A DNA stretch of 64,000 bases from positions 1-64,000 of the forward strand of contig CAVTOX010000001.1 of the NCBI GenBank assembly GCA_963736425.1, in the 5' to 3' direction. Each line of letters opens with the position of its first letter. The stretch's first letter is position 1. This document shows, piece after piece, positions 10,408-22,112 of the stretch. The DNA is from Prado023 sp963736425. GTDB taxonomy: Bacteria; Actinomycetota; Actinomycetes; S36-B12; CAIYMF01. The notes under the pieces are model-generated. The model was given only the letters and a program-made list of their open reading frames with translations. It had not been told where the DNA came from and searched no databases. Made by a program: the position numbers and the translations under genes.

Positions 10408-10728
10408 CTACATCGCGTCGAACGTCTCGCCCACCTCGACGCTGCCACCGTAGGACGCAAGGATCGGACAGCCCGCGACCAGGGCAAGCGCGGCGTCCAG
10501 GTTGTCGGCCTTGATGATGCTGTACCCGGTCACAGGGTTCGCTCCGCCGCCGTCGGATGCCGAACCGTCCGATCCGATCGTCACGGTATGTCCCACGGGA
10601 TTGCCCAGATCGACCATGGAATCACCGACGGCGGCCATCCACGCGCCCCAGGCGGCCATCACCGCAGCACCGTCCTCCTCCGTCTCGGGCATGCCACCGC
10701 CGTGGTAGCTGAGCAAGTAGTTCGGCAT
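10408..10728 (-). CDS. YCII-related (DGPF) domain protein
   Basis: Protein of 106 residues with the YCII fold: NYLLSYHGGGMPETEE at the N-terminus, AWGAWMAAVGDSMVDLGNP in the middle and TGYSIIKADNLDAALALVAGCP, then GGSVEVGETFDAM at the end. Such proteins are small ferredoxin-like dimers of unknown activity, often next to ECF sigma factors; none is seen here. ATG 10728 has AAGGAG seven bases upstream. The frame is intact and stands alone. Confidence 0.85.
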   Translation of the reverse strand: MPNYLLSYHGGGMPETEEDGAAVMAAWGAWMAAVGDSMVDLGNPVGHTVTIGSDGSASDGGGANPVTGYSIIKADNLDAALALVAGCPILASYGGSVEVGETFDAM

Positions 10729-10838
10729 CGGGCGTCTCCTTCCGGTCGTCCCCGTGGGTATCCCCACCCCGGCAGCCTGACTTAGGTGACCCTCACCTGT
10801 CAACGGTCAAAGCGGTCATCGCCTCGATGGGGCTCAGG

Positions 10839-11546
10839 TCAGTGGAGCCGGCTGATCGCAGGCACCTGACCTCCGGACCACGTCAGGCGGAACCGCCCAC
10901 CCGGGCGCACGTTCGTGACTGCGGCGGGCCGGAAGCAGGCGACGGCGTCGCGCCCTGGGTCGCGGACGGCCGGGTACACGACGCCGACAGAGCCGGCAGC
11001 CAGAAGGTCGCCGGCGAGCAACTGGCTCGCCGTGTACGAGCTCGGGGCCAGGCAGGCTCGGGCTCGGCGGTCGCGCGGCCGGCGCAGGTCGTGCAGCGGG
11101 GCGTGGATGTCCGACAGGTAGTCCTGGTAGTCCGCGACCAGCTCCCAGCGGTTGATCTCCGCCAGCTCGATGGTCCGGTGGTACGCCACCTCGGCCAGGG
11201 AGGTCTCGACGTGCTGGCCCGCGTACCACGCACCGCGGTCGGGCCCGTTGAACCGGGATCCGAGCGGGTGCGGGTGGCAGAACGAGGCGTTGATGATCCG
11301 CCAGTGCGGGACCGCGAACACCAGCTCGTCCTGATGGATCCCGCCGGGCAGGGCGTTGGCCTGAGCCTGGAGCCGCTCATTGGTGGCGGCCGTCAGTGCC
11401 ACCAGGGCAGCGATGTCGGACTCATCCTCGGCGAGGGTCGCGAGGATCGGCTCGTCGGTGTCGGCGTAGGTCGCGGGGATGAGCCGGTGGGTGTCGTCCC
11501 AGCGCACCTCGCTGACCGGGGGCCAAGCCCTCGCTGCAGGACTCAC
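10839..11546 (-). CDS. RES-domain toxin (NAD+-degrading type)
   Basis: Protein of about 235 residues with the RES fold: the Arg in LGSRFNGPDRGAWYAG, the Glu in HVETSLAEVAYH and the Ser region in GSVGVVYPAVRD. RES toxins such as MbcT and Res phosphorolyse or hydrolyse NAD+. The start is GTG 11546, whose GTGA overlaps the stop of the antitoxin gene. The family usually sits downstream of its Xre/MbcA antitoxin, as here. No frameshift is seen. The C-terminus ends SGGQVPAISRLH. Confidence 0.85.
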   Translation of the reverse strand: MSPAARAWPPVSEVRWDDTHRLIPATYADTDEPILATLAEDESDIAALVALTAATNERLQAQANALPGGIHQDELVFAVPHWRIINASFCHPHPLGSRFNGPDRGAWYAGQHVETSLAEVAYHRTIELAEINRWELVADYQDYLSDIHAPLHDLRRPRDRRARACLAPSSYTASQLLAGDLLAAGSVGVVYPAVRDPGRDAVACFRPAAVTNVRPGGRFRLTWSGGQVPAISRLH

Positions 11547-11991
11547 GCGCCGCCGCGCCGTGCGTCGAGCAGCGCGCGCACACGCTCCATGGCCGGGATC
11601 CCGCCCCGGAGCATCATCTCGAGCGGGGTCTGCCCCGTTGAACAGCGCATTCGTGTTGGGCAGGTGCACCCACTCGTCGGCCAGCTCGTCGCCGTAGAGC
11701 ACGTGCAGGGCGGTGTAGATGCCCAGCAGGTAGGGAGACCCGGGTCAGGCGATCGACGCCCAGGGTCTTCGGCGGGGTCCTGGCCCACGCGTGCCAGCTG
11801 CTGGGGGAGACGTCGCCCAGCAGGGAGCAGATCTGCGGGATGGTCAAGCCCCAGGCCGCAGCCAGCCGCCCAATCCCGCGCACGGCGGCCGGAGTGAGCC
11901 GCGCCTGCTCGGCCGGATCGCGCAGGTCGACCCACGCCTGGGTCTCGAACCGGCTCGCCGGGTATCGGACCGGTGCCGCCACTGCTGTCAT
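11543..11991 (-). CDS. Xre/MbcA/ParS antitoxin (DUF2384-type)
   Basis: Antitoxin of about 149 residues. Residues 25 to 75 form a helical DNA-binding part (LTPAAVRGIGRLAAAWGL, QICSLLGDVSPSSWHAWAR). The C-terminal toxin-binding half is the MbcA/ParS domain (YLLGIYTALHVLYGDELA, LPNTNALFNGQTPLEMML, RGGIPAMERVRALLD). Frameshifts near 11735 and 11635 must be bridged. ATG 11991 has GGAGGG six bases upstream. It neutralises the RES toxin and likely represses the shared promoter through the palindrome at 12017-12032. Confidence 0.83.
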
Positions 11992-12016
11992 GGTGATCCC
12001 TCCTTGCCGGGAACAA

Positions 12017-12032
12017 ACTCCAGTTCTGGAGT
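12017..12032. promoter_or_regulatory. Palindromic operator before the RES/Xre pair
   Basis: ACTCCAG-TT-CTGGAGT is a perfect 7-base inverted repeat with a 2-base spacer, 26 bases upstream of the antitoxin ATG. On the minus strand a possible -10 hexamer TAGAAT lies just before it (34-39 of the same line). A dyad at this spot fits autorepression by the antitoxin. Confidence 0.55.
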
Positions 12033-12157
12033 AATTCTAGCGCAGGATCGGACTCTTGGACATCGTTGACGCCCGGTCCCCGGGTCGGGTGCTGGCAGTC
12101 GTCAGAGAGGCTCGGAGACCTCGAATCGAGGTGCTCCGCGTGGACCGACCCGGGCTT

Positions 12158-12964
12158 TCACCCGGCGACGTAACCCGCCTGGAGGGCTCCGCCATCGTCT
12201 CGCAGCTCGAGCTGGTCGCCGCGGATCGTGTACTTGGTGACCCGGCCAAGTGCTGCGAGGTAGTTCGTCTCCTGCTTGGTGACGTCTGGCTCGCACGCCA
12301 TCATCGTGGTGGACAGCGGCCCGATCTTCATGGTCGTTCCGGTCACCTCGTAGGTCCCGTTGTAGGTGTTGCATCCGGCGTTGCCCGAGATGCTCCCGTC
12401 GTCGCCGAAGACCGCGGTGACCGTGGTCCCGGCCACGAGCGAGGACACCGCATCGGTGCCGGTGTTGATCCCGTTGGCCGACCAGTTCGTCCCGGTGAGC
12501 GTGATCGGGACCGCCGCTTTGTACGAGAGCACGACCTGACCCGCCTTGTCACTCATCGTCATCGTGCCGTCGCCGATCGAGAATGTGGCCGCTTCATCGA
12601 GGCGGGCAAGGTAGTCGGCCTCCACGGCCATCGCTGCTCCGACGCAGGCCATGAGGGTGGACGCGAGCGGTCCGATGTCGATGGTTGTCCCGTCGGCCGT
12701 GTACCCGCCGGTGAAGCGGTTGCAGCCACTTGACCCGGCGATCTTGTCGGTGGTGAACTCCGCGGTCGCCTTCACGCCGTCGGGGACCGGGGCCAGTTCC
12801 GACTTCCCGGCGGGCGCGTACTGCTCGAGATCCCAGGACGTGTCGGCCAGCGATTGGGCAGGGGCCGATGTCGCCCCGCCCGATCCGGAGTCGTTCGAAC
12901 TCGCGCACGCCGCGAGCGGCAGGGCGAGCAGCATCACCATCGTGGCCACGGTACGAACGCGCAT
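12158..12964 (-). CDS. Lipoprotein with two META (HslJ-like) domains
   Basis: Exported lipoprotein of 268 residues. The signal peptide ends in the lipobox LPLAAC. Two META domains follow, each with the marker cysteines: ADTSWDLEQY to SSGCNRFTGGYTADG and STLMACVGAAM in the first, and TGTNWSANGI to GNAGCNTYNGTYEVTG and TTMMACEPDVT in the second. META proteins are linked with heat-shock and novobiocin resistance in Escherichia coli (HslJ), but the mechanism is unknown. ATG 12964 is preceded by a weak GAAGGG. The frame is intact and monocistronic. Confidence 0.88.
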   Translation of the reverse strand: MRVRTVATMVMLLALPLAACASSNDSGSGGATSAPAQSLADTSWDLEQYAPAGKSELAPVPDGVKATAEFTTDKIAGSSGCNRFTGGYTADGTTIDIGPLASTLMACVGAAMAVEADYLARLDEAATFSIGDGTMTMSDKAGQVVLSYKAAVPITLTGTNWSANGINTGTDAVSSLVAGTTVTAVFGDDGSISGNAGCNTYNGTYEVTGTTMKIGPLSTTMMACEPDVTKQETNYLAALGRVTKYTIRGDQLELRDDGGALQAGYVAG

Positions 12965-13101
12965 GATCAGGACCCTTCCCCAACGTGCTCCGGTCGCCAG
13001 CCCCTGTCTGGGTCGGCGACCGCGACGGTAGCACCGCCCGACGGGCGGATCCCGCACCTGGTGATTCCGGACACTCCTCGTTGACGAGGGCGCGTCGGTC
13101 T

Positions 13102-13716
13102 CTAGTCGAGGTCCGCCAGGGCGGGGACCGGCGTGAGGGAGCTGCCCGGCCGCCAGCCGCGCTCCAGCTTCTGCTCGGCCACGCCGCCCACCGCCCAGAC
13201 GTGGCAGGTGTCTGCGATGAGGGGCAGCATGGCGCGAGCCTCGCGGTACTCCGGATCATCTCGTCCACCGACGCGGAGCCGGGCGGAGAACGCGGCCTGC
13301 AGCAGGGTGGGGGCCAGGGACCTGGCCAACTCCCGGAGGTGGGTGCAGCCGGCAGGCCCGCCGAGTCGCTCGCCGACAGCGGCGTTCCAGCCCCGACCCA
13401 GGGTCACCCCGACCAGCGCCTGATGGGCCGCGGCGATGTCCACGCATTCGGCGTGCGGGTAGGTCCAGAAGTCGACGCGGACATCGCGGACGACGAAGTC
13501 GGCCAGGGACACGGTGACCGCCAGCCCGAGGTCGTGGACCACGGGCAGGTCGAGGGGGTCGCTCGCCCAGGGCCGCTCGTCGCGCATCCGGCCGGCCACC
13601 TCGATCAGGCCATCTGCTGCGTCGGAGACCTCGACGACGACCGTCCGCCGGTGGTGCGGGCATCGCGGGTGAGTCCGAGTGGCCGGCGAGGGGGGCTGCC
13701 GAATCCCTGACGTCAT
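13102..13716 (-). CDS. DUF2889 family protein
   Basis: Protein of 204 residues with the DUF2889 pattern: VEVSDAADGLIEVAGRMRD near the start, VVHDLGLAVTVSLADFVVRDV, then FWTYPHAECVDIAAAHQAL and GPAGCTHLRELARSLAPTL. The conserved Cys/His of AGCTHL suggest metal binding, but no activity is known. ATG 13716 follows AGGAGG. It diverges from the DHA2 exporter gene across a repeat-rich spacer at 13822-13891. Confidence 0.8.
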   Translation of the reverse strand: MTSGIRQPPSPATRTHPRCPHHRRTVVVEVSDAADGLIEVAGRMRDERPWASDPLDLPVVHDLGLAVTVSLADFVVRDVRVDFWTYPHAECVDIAAAHQALVGVTLGRGWNAAVGERLGGPAGCTHLRELARSLAPTLLQAAFSARLRVGGRDDPEYREARAMLPLIADTCHVWAVGGVAEQKLERGWRPGSSLTPVPALADLD

Positions 13717-13821
13717 GTCGAACCTCCTGGTCGCGGCTCGAGCAGCCGCACTCGGTCACCCGCCCACGCGCTGTCGATTCACGCTACTCGCCCGCGACTG
13801 GTCCCGAGCGGTGCCCGCCGG

Positions 13822-13891
13822 AGATCTGCTCCCGTCGTGACGATCTGCTCCCAGCGAGACGGGAGCAGATCGTTGAAACGGGAGCAGATCG
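13822..13891. repeat. Four copies of a GATCTGCTCCC / GGGAGCAGATC element
   Basis: Copies lie at 13822-13833 and 13842-13852 on one strand and, inverted, at 13860-13872 and 13879-13891. Unit spacing is about 19-20 bases, so the block folds as nested inverted repeats or presents four regulator half-sites. It sits between the divergent DUF2889 and DHA2 exporter genes, 102 bases before the exporter ATG. The intergenic spacer 13717-13993 holds nothing else I can name. Confidence 0.7.
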
Positions 13892-13993
13892 GGGCCACCG
13901 AGCCGCGCCCGCCGCTCGGCTGCCGGTCCGCACGTGTGACCTCCCGCACACGCCGCAAGGGAATGCCCCCAACCCGGAGTAGGTTGAGCCGCC

Positions 13994-15754
13994 ATGAGCA
14001 CCTCGAGCCCTGCTGCCCCCATGCCCCCCGCCGTCGTGGCGCCGCACCGGTGGCGCGCGCTGGCCGCCCTGGTCGTCAGCCTGTTGGTCGTCGTGCTCGA
14101 CAACACCGTCCTGAACGTCGCACTCAAGACGATCCAGCAGGACCTCGGGGCCACGCAGAGCCAGCTGATCTGGGCGATCAACTCCTACTCGCTGGTGTTC
14201 GCCGCACTGCTCTTCACCTGGGGCGTCCTCGGTGACCGCTACGGGCGGCGCAAGATCCTCATCATCGGGCTCCTGCTGTTCGCTGCGGCCTCCCTGCTCA
14301 GTGCGTTCGCCCAGACCCCGATGCAGCTGATCGTGGCGCGAGGGCTCATGGGAATCGGTGGCGCCTCCGTGCTGCCCGTGACGCTGTCGATCATCACCGT
14401 GATCTTCCCGCCGGCAGAGCGCGGGAAGGCGATCGGCATCTGGGCCGCGGCCGTCGGTGGCGCGGTCGCCCTCGGCCCCCTGCTCGGCGGGTTCCTGCTC
14501 GAGCACTTCTGGTGGGGCTCGGTGTTCCTGATCAACATCCCGATCATCGCCATCGGGATCGCCGGGATCCTGGCCAACGTCCCCGAGTCGCGCAACCCGC
14601 ACCCGGGACGGCTGGACCCCCTCGGCCTCGTGCTGTCGATCGTCGGTCTCATGGCCCTCGTCTACGGGATCCAGGAGGCCGGCTGGAGCGAGCCTGTCAC
14701 CTACGCCTGGATCGCATTCGGCGTCGCAGTCCTGGCCGGGTTCCTGTTCTGGGAGTCGCGCACCGACCATCCCTCGATGGACCTGAGCCTGTTCTCGATC
14801 CGCTCGTTCTCGGTGCCGCTGTCCGCGACGTCGCTGACCTTCGCGGCGCTGAGCGGGTCGCTGATCTTCCTGGCGTTCTACTACCAGGTGGTGCGCGGGT
14901 GGTCGCCGCTGCAGTCGGGCGCACTGACCGTCCCGTTCGCGATCGGGCAGCTGCTGTCCGCGCCGCGAAGCGGGAAGATGGTGAGCCGCTTCGGGGCTCG
15001 CCGGGTCATCCCGTTCGGGCTCGTCCTGGCCTCGGTGGCGATGTTCATGTTCACCCGGCTCGACCTGACCACGCCGATCTGGTTGCTGGTCCTCATCCCG
15101 TTCGTGTTCGGGTTCGGGATGGGCAACGTGGTCGCCCCCTCGACGACCCGGATGACGCTGGCCACGCCCCCGCAGCGATCCGGGGCGGGATCTGCTGTGC
15201 AGAACACGGTCCGCCAGGTCGGGGCGACGCTGGGCGTGGCGATCATCTCGTCGGTCGTCGCCACCAAGTACTCCGGCTCGATGTCCAGCGCGCTGGCGGG
15301 CAGCCCGCTGCCCGCCGATCTGCAGGAGAAGGCGTCGGACAGTGTCGGGGCCACCTACGAGGTGGCCGCGAAGCTGCAGGCGGCCGGTCGGGCGACGGCC
15401 GAGCAGGCCGACGCGCTGCGCGCGGCCGGGGATGCTGCGTTCATCCCTGCATTCCACGTCGCCGCCTACATGGGACTGGGGCTCCTGCTCATCGCGTTGG
15501 TGATCATCCTCGTCTGGCTCCCGGCGCAGGCCGAGGCCGTCGCCTGGAAGGCGGGCGGCACCTCCGCCCCGCTGCCGGGCCAGCCAGGAGCAGGGCCTGC
15601 CGGGGAGGCTCCGGACGACCCCTACGCCACGGGTGGGGACCTCGATGCTGCGCATCAGGTCCACCTCGTCGCTGAGGACAGTGAGCACCTCAGCCACGTC
15701 GAGGATGCGCCGTTGGAGCATCCACTGGGGGAGACCGCGCCCAAGGCCCCCTGA
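13994..15754 (+). CDS. DHA2-family (EmrB/QacA) drug exporter
   Basis: Major facilitator with 14 predicted membrane helices and 586 residues. It has motif D1/TM1 LVVVLDNTVLNVAL, the A motif GVLGDRYGRRKILIIG after TM2, RGLMGIGGASVLPVTL with the antiporter-type glycines, and a long acidic C-terminal tail ending LGETAPKAP. It likely exports a hydrophobic drug or metabolite with protons. ATG 13994 is preceded by GGAGTAGGTTGAG. The frame is intact. The repeat block upstream may be its regulator-binding site. A TetR-type regulator is not seen next to it. Confidence 0.88.
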   Translation: MSTSSPAAPMPPAVVAPHRWRALAALVVSLLVVVLDNTVLNVALKTIQQDLGATQSQLIWAINSYSLVFAALLFTWGVLGDRYGRRKILIIGLLLFAAASLLSAFAQTPMQLIVARGLMGIGGASVLPVTLSIITVIFPPAERGKAIGIWAAAVGGAVALGPLLGGFLLEHFWWGSVFLINIPIIAIGIAGILANVPESRNPHPGRLDPLGLVLSIVGLMALVYGIQEAGWSEPVTYAWIAFGVAVLAGFLFWESRTDHPSMDLSLFSIRSFSVPLSATSLTFAALSGSLIFLAFYYQVVRGWSPLQSGALTVPFAIGQLLSAPRSGKMVSRFGARRVIPFGLVLASVAMFMFTRLDLTTPIWLLVLIPFVFGFGMGNVVAPSTTRMTLATPPQRSGAGSAVQNTVRQVGATLGVAIISSVVATKYSGSMSSALAGSPLPADLQEKASDSVGATYEVAAKLQAAGRATAEQADALRAAGDAAFIPAFHVAAYMGLGLLLIALVIILVWLPAQAEAVAWKAGGTSAPLPGQPGAGPAGEAPDDPYATGGDLDAAHQVHLVAEDSEHLSHVEDAPLEHPLGETAPKAP

Positions 15755-15933
15755 CCTGGGCCTCGCCCGGTTACCCGTCGGTAAGGTCCAACGGCGTCAT
15801 CGCGTGGGGGATCCTCGGGACGCATGCCCCCCGGACCGGGACCTTTGCCCGGCGTGGCGTGCGGGATCGGTCGCTAGCGTGTCGGGCGTTGGTGCCTGTC
15901 CGATCGGCACCCCGAGCTAAGGGGAAGCCCCCG

Positions 15934-18485
<2,552 letters not shown>

Positions 18486-18489
<4 letters not shown>

Positions 18490-19535
18490 ACATCGCGATC
18501 CGGTATGGCGCGGCGATCGTCGACGCGGACGGACATGTCAGCGGGCACGACGCAGGGGCGACTCTCGTCCGGCGACTGCTCCGCGTGTTCCCGGGGTCAC
18601 GGCTCATCGGCCCCGGCCCCCGGCATGGTGCCGAGTTCGAGGTGATCCCCCTGGAGTTCGTCGATGGCTCGGACACCGTGGTGATCAACATGGACGTCAT
18701 CGACTCGGTCGGCGTCTGGCAGACGCTCAAGGAGAACTGCGACGAGCCGAAGCTGATGAACTTCGTGTGGTTCAACACCGCGAAGTACAACCATCGCGTG
18801 CAGCGGTCGGCGATGGGTCTCTCCTGCGGGCTGTTCCCGACCTTCGCCAACTCCGAGCGCACCGCGAATGAGATCCGCGAGATCGTCTCGGGCTGGACCA
18901 TCAAGCCGATCTGGGAGGAGGCGCACATCGCGTGGGTCAACCTCGGCATCCGGCTCGAGCACGTCCAGCCCCGCACGCCGACCTCCGTTCCCGTGGTGCT
19001 CTACCCGGCCATCTACCTCTCGGAGCGCAAGCAGCCGCAGCTCTTCATCGACACGGTCGAGAAGGTGCAGAAGCGCACGCCGATCAAGGTGGAGGCCCGC
19101 CTGCACGAGTCGCACCTGATCAGCGAGCGCGCCATGCGACTGTCCCGCAAGGACTGGGCGTGGGTCGGACCCTTGACCGCGACCCGCGAGGACTACTGGC
19201 AGGCCCTGGCCCGGACCACCGCGTTCCTGGCCACGGCGCGCGACGAGTCGTACGGCCTGGAGTACGTGGAGGCCCTGGTTGCCGGCGCGGTGGGAGTGTT
19301 CCCGGACCGTCCATGGGCGCGGGCGATCCTGCCGGAGCGCTACCCGTTCTTCTACAAGACCCCAGCCGAGGCCGAGGCACTGCTCTACCGCGCTGTCACC
19401 GAGACCGAGGCCTGCCGCCGCGAGCTGGACCAGGCGGCCGGCGGGGACTTCGTGCAGTGGCTCGGCGCCCGGCACGACGACGACCAGTTCGACCGCGCGA
19501 TCGTCGCGCGGGTGCGGGAGTGGTTCGGCGCCTGA
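18486..19535 (+). CDS. Glycosyltransferase-like protein (GT-B type)
   Basis: Protein of 349 residues with a two-lobe layout. The C-terminal lobe resembles GT-B transferases: VVLYPAIYLSERKQPQLF, WAWVGPLTATREDYWQAL, ARDESYGLEYVEALVAGAVG (the sugar-nucleotide E-x7-E-like region) and GVFPDRPWARAIL. Donor and acceptor are unknown. GTG 18486 overlaps the pyrophosphatase stop (GTGA), so translation is coupled. No membrane helices. Assignment is by fold pattern, not by a close family match. Confidence 0.6.
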
Positions 19536-19586
19536 GGGGGTGCCCTGGCGGCGCCCAACAGATCGCGCGGTGCTGGCGGTGACCTG

Positions 19587-20264
19587 TCAGCGGCAGGCGA
19601 AGAGGATGTGGGTTCCCCCGTCGAGGGCCCCCGGCTCGGCGCAGGCAGCCGTTTCGTGGTCGAGGAATCGCTCCCATCGACCCGGTGATCCCTCCAGCAG
19701 GGCCGTCGCCTCGGGGTGGTCGAGCGATGCCCAGTTGCTCGCGCTCAAGGCCAGGGTGGACGCCCCGGCCAACTCGATCAGGTGGCGTAGATCGGCTGCT
19801 CGGTACATCTGGCAGACGTGTCCGTCCGGTTGTGCGCGGCGCAGATCGCCGGTCGCAAGGATGTGGTCGTTGTCGTCCTCGGAGAGTTCGAGGACTGCCG
19901 GGAGGAAGTGCCTCCAGGCGCCGAGCAGGGACATGACCGACCCGAGGACCGCTCCGTCCGGCGCAGTGATCCTGAGCAGGCCGCACAGGGCCTCTTCAGC
20001 GTGGTCGAAGACATAGGAGAGCGGACCCCCGAACGCCAGGACCAGGTCGAAGCTGGCGTCGTTGAAGCGGCTGACGTCGCGCACGTCGAGCTGCTGCCAG
20101 TCGTCCACCGCCGAGTCGAATCCCTCGGTCTGCGCCCGTTGCCTGTTGGCCTCCAGCTGCTGGGCGGAGTGGTCGTCGTCGTCCGGGTCTGACGAGACGG
20201 CCGGTTGGCTGCGCAGAAGTCGGTCGCTGGCGTGAATGCTTCGCCCGACTTGGAGCCCCAGCAC
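19587..20264 (-). pseudogene. SAM-dependent methyltransferase, N-terminus missing
   Basis: About 225 residues from a class I methyltransferase. The later motifs are present: EANRQRAQTEGFDSAVDDWQ, DVSRFNDASFDLVLAFGGPL, LLRITAPDGAVLGSVMSLLG, then ASNWASLDHPEATALLEGSP. The SAM-binding motif I (usually ExGxGxG) and the helices before it are not found in any frame upstream; there the sequence reads a low-complexity SSDPDDDDHSAQ. The GTG at 20264 is the only reasonable start. It may be a truncated pseudogene or a region of several sequence errors. It is convergent with the glycosyltransferase gene. Confidence 0.55.
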
Positions 20265-20416
20265 AATCGCTCGATCTCCATGCCCGGTTAGGTCCGCCGC
20301 AGCCAGATGCGGAGGGTCGGAGGGCGTCTGTCCACAGGTCGTTTGCCATATCTGGCGTTGTCGGTCACCTCTGATATCCTTCGTACAGGTGTTCGAGTGA
20401 TGGGGGTGGGGGTCTG

Positions 20417-21903
20417 ATGGGGGTGGGGAGATCGGGCGGTCCGCCGGTGCTGGTCGTCGACCGGGCACGGTCCGCGGCGGCGGCGGCCTCACCGGAGGTG
20501 GCCCAGGCGTGGACCCACCTGGCTGGGCTGACGGCTGGTGAGCTGCCGCGCGATGGGCCTGGGTGCGGGGGAGCGCCCGGCCGCGGATGTGGAGGTGTTG
20601 TGCTCCGCGGTCGCGTCGGTGGAGTACGAGCTGGCTCGGCGGATGGCGGCCGCGGCCCGTTCGGGGAGTCTGCCGCTGGTCGGTGACGGGGCCATGCTGC
20701 TGGCCCGCGGCTGGTCGGCGGGCTGGGCCCGACGCCTGGCCCGCGCCGGGGCATTCGCCGATGTGCACCCCGCCCTGGGTGGGGTGTGGGCCGCGGGGGT
20801 GATCACCAGCGAGCATGTGCACGCGCTGGCCCGGCACGCTGACCGGTTGGACAACGATCAGATGGCGGCGGTGATCACCGAGCTGTCCCCGTGGTGGGGG
20901 GAACTGTCCCCGGTGGCGGTGGCGCAGTTCGTGGCCCGGGTGATCCGGGTCCTGACCCCGCCGTCGGACCCGGAACCCGACGAGGCCGCCGCCCACGAGG
21001 CCCGGTCGTTGTCCTTCGCCCTGACCTCCGATTCCGTGATCCTCTCCGGCAACCTGCCCCGCTTGGAGGGGGAGGCGGTGATCGCCGCGATCGACGCGTT
21101 CGCGGAGCGGTTGCGCAGCGAGGCCGACCACGTGCCCGCCTCAGCGCGCCGCGCTGATGCTCTGGTGGCATTGGCGAACGCGGCCCACGCCTCCGGCTCG
21201 ATCCCGAGCCGCGGAGGGTTGCCGGTGTCGGTCTCGGTCACCCTCGACTCGACCGCCCTGGGGGATCAGCTGTGGACCACCTCACGCGGCCATACCCTGA
21301 CCGCCGCGCGAGGCCCGGTTCACCGCCTGTGACGCGCTGGTCACCCCGATCGTGCTCGATTCGGGGCACTGCCCCGACACCGTGGCTGACCTCCTGGTCA
21401 CCGTCGGGCCGCGTGCCTCGGAGGGCGTTGGTGGCCGCGACGATCCGCGGGCACCGACCCGGCCACCGACCACGCCGGCGGCACCGTGACGTCCCTCGGC
21501 CGCGGACCGGATTGCGGAGCTGGCCACCACCCTGCTGGGCACCCGGATCCCGCTGGCCGTGGGGCGCACCGCCCGGACCGCGACCGCCGCGCAACGCCGG
21601 GCGCTCGCCGCCCGGGACAAGGGCTGCATCATCCCCGGCTGCGGGATCCCCGCCGAAGCGTGCCAGACCCACCACGTCGAGGACTGGGCCGCCGGCGGGA
21701 ACACCGACCTCCCCAATCTGGCCCTGCTGTGCTGGGCACATCACCGCCAAGTCGACCTGGGAATGTGGACCATCGTGCCCGCAGCGACCGACGACCCGGT
21801 ACCCCAACCCGAACCCGGCGCACCACCCGGCACCCCCTGGCCCGCCAACCACAACGCACCCTGGACCATCACCCGCACCCCCCGAACCCGCTGGCGGCAA
21901 TGA
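20417..21903 (+). pseudogene. DUF222 / HNH endonuclease (13E12-type), several frameshifts
   Basis: Member of the actinobacterial 13E12-repeat group, about 490 residues if repaired. DUF222 part: AADVEVLCSAVASVEYELARRM, ARGWSAGWARRLARAGAFA, GVITSEHVHALARHADRLD. HNH part: AAQRRALAARDKGCIIPGCG, CQTHHVEDWAAGGNTDLPN and LALLCWAHHRQVDLG, with paired cysteines and the HH/H metal residues. Frameshifts occur near 20560, 21310, 21480 and 21520. It may be a decayed mobile-associated nuclease or carry sequence errors. A second ATG at 20400 is possible in another frame. The 137 bases before it show no recognisable signal. Confidence 0.8.
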
Positions 21904-21927
21904 GGGTGGGGGGTTATCGCCCTGAGG

Positions 21928-22074
21928 TCAGCTGTGGCCCTTTCGGATCATCTTGACCATGCGGATGTTGATGGCCGTGAACCGCCACGCTTGGATGGCC
22001 AGGTTGGTCCGGCTCTTGACCGTCTTCTCGGTCGGCAGCGGCGCTTGGGCGATGCTGGCTTCTGCGTTGTCCAT
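21928..22074 (-). CDS. 48-residue protein following sulfide:quinone oxidoreductase
   Basis: Small basic protein starting ATG 22074 with GAAGGA five bases upstream. It reads PLPTEKTVKSRTNLAIQAWR and ends NIRMVKMIRKGHS. The N-terminus is polar, and the C-terminal half is an amphipathic, cationic helix that could sit on the membrane surface. It is 38 bases downstream of the oxidoreductase gene on the same strand, so almost surely co-transcribed. I recall similar short proteins next to other sulfide:quinone oxidoreductases. Its role could be membrane docking of the enzyme; that is inference. Confidence 0.7.
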   Translation of the reverse strand: MDNAEASIAQAPLPTEKTVKSRTNLAIQAWRFTAINIRMVKMIRKGHS

Positions 22075-22112
22075 GGGAGTCCTTCGTGGGAGTCGGGGCG
22101 GCGTGGCGGCCG

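Noticed and set aside
13822..13891. CRISPR-like array
   Set aside because: Copies are only about 11-13 bases, appear in both orientations and have spacers of under ten bases; no cas genes.
20417..21903. Transposase or integrase
   Set aside because: Motifs are DUF222 and HNH (CIIPGCG, CQTHH, LCWAHH), not DDE or tyrosine recombinase; no terminal inverted repeats were found.
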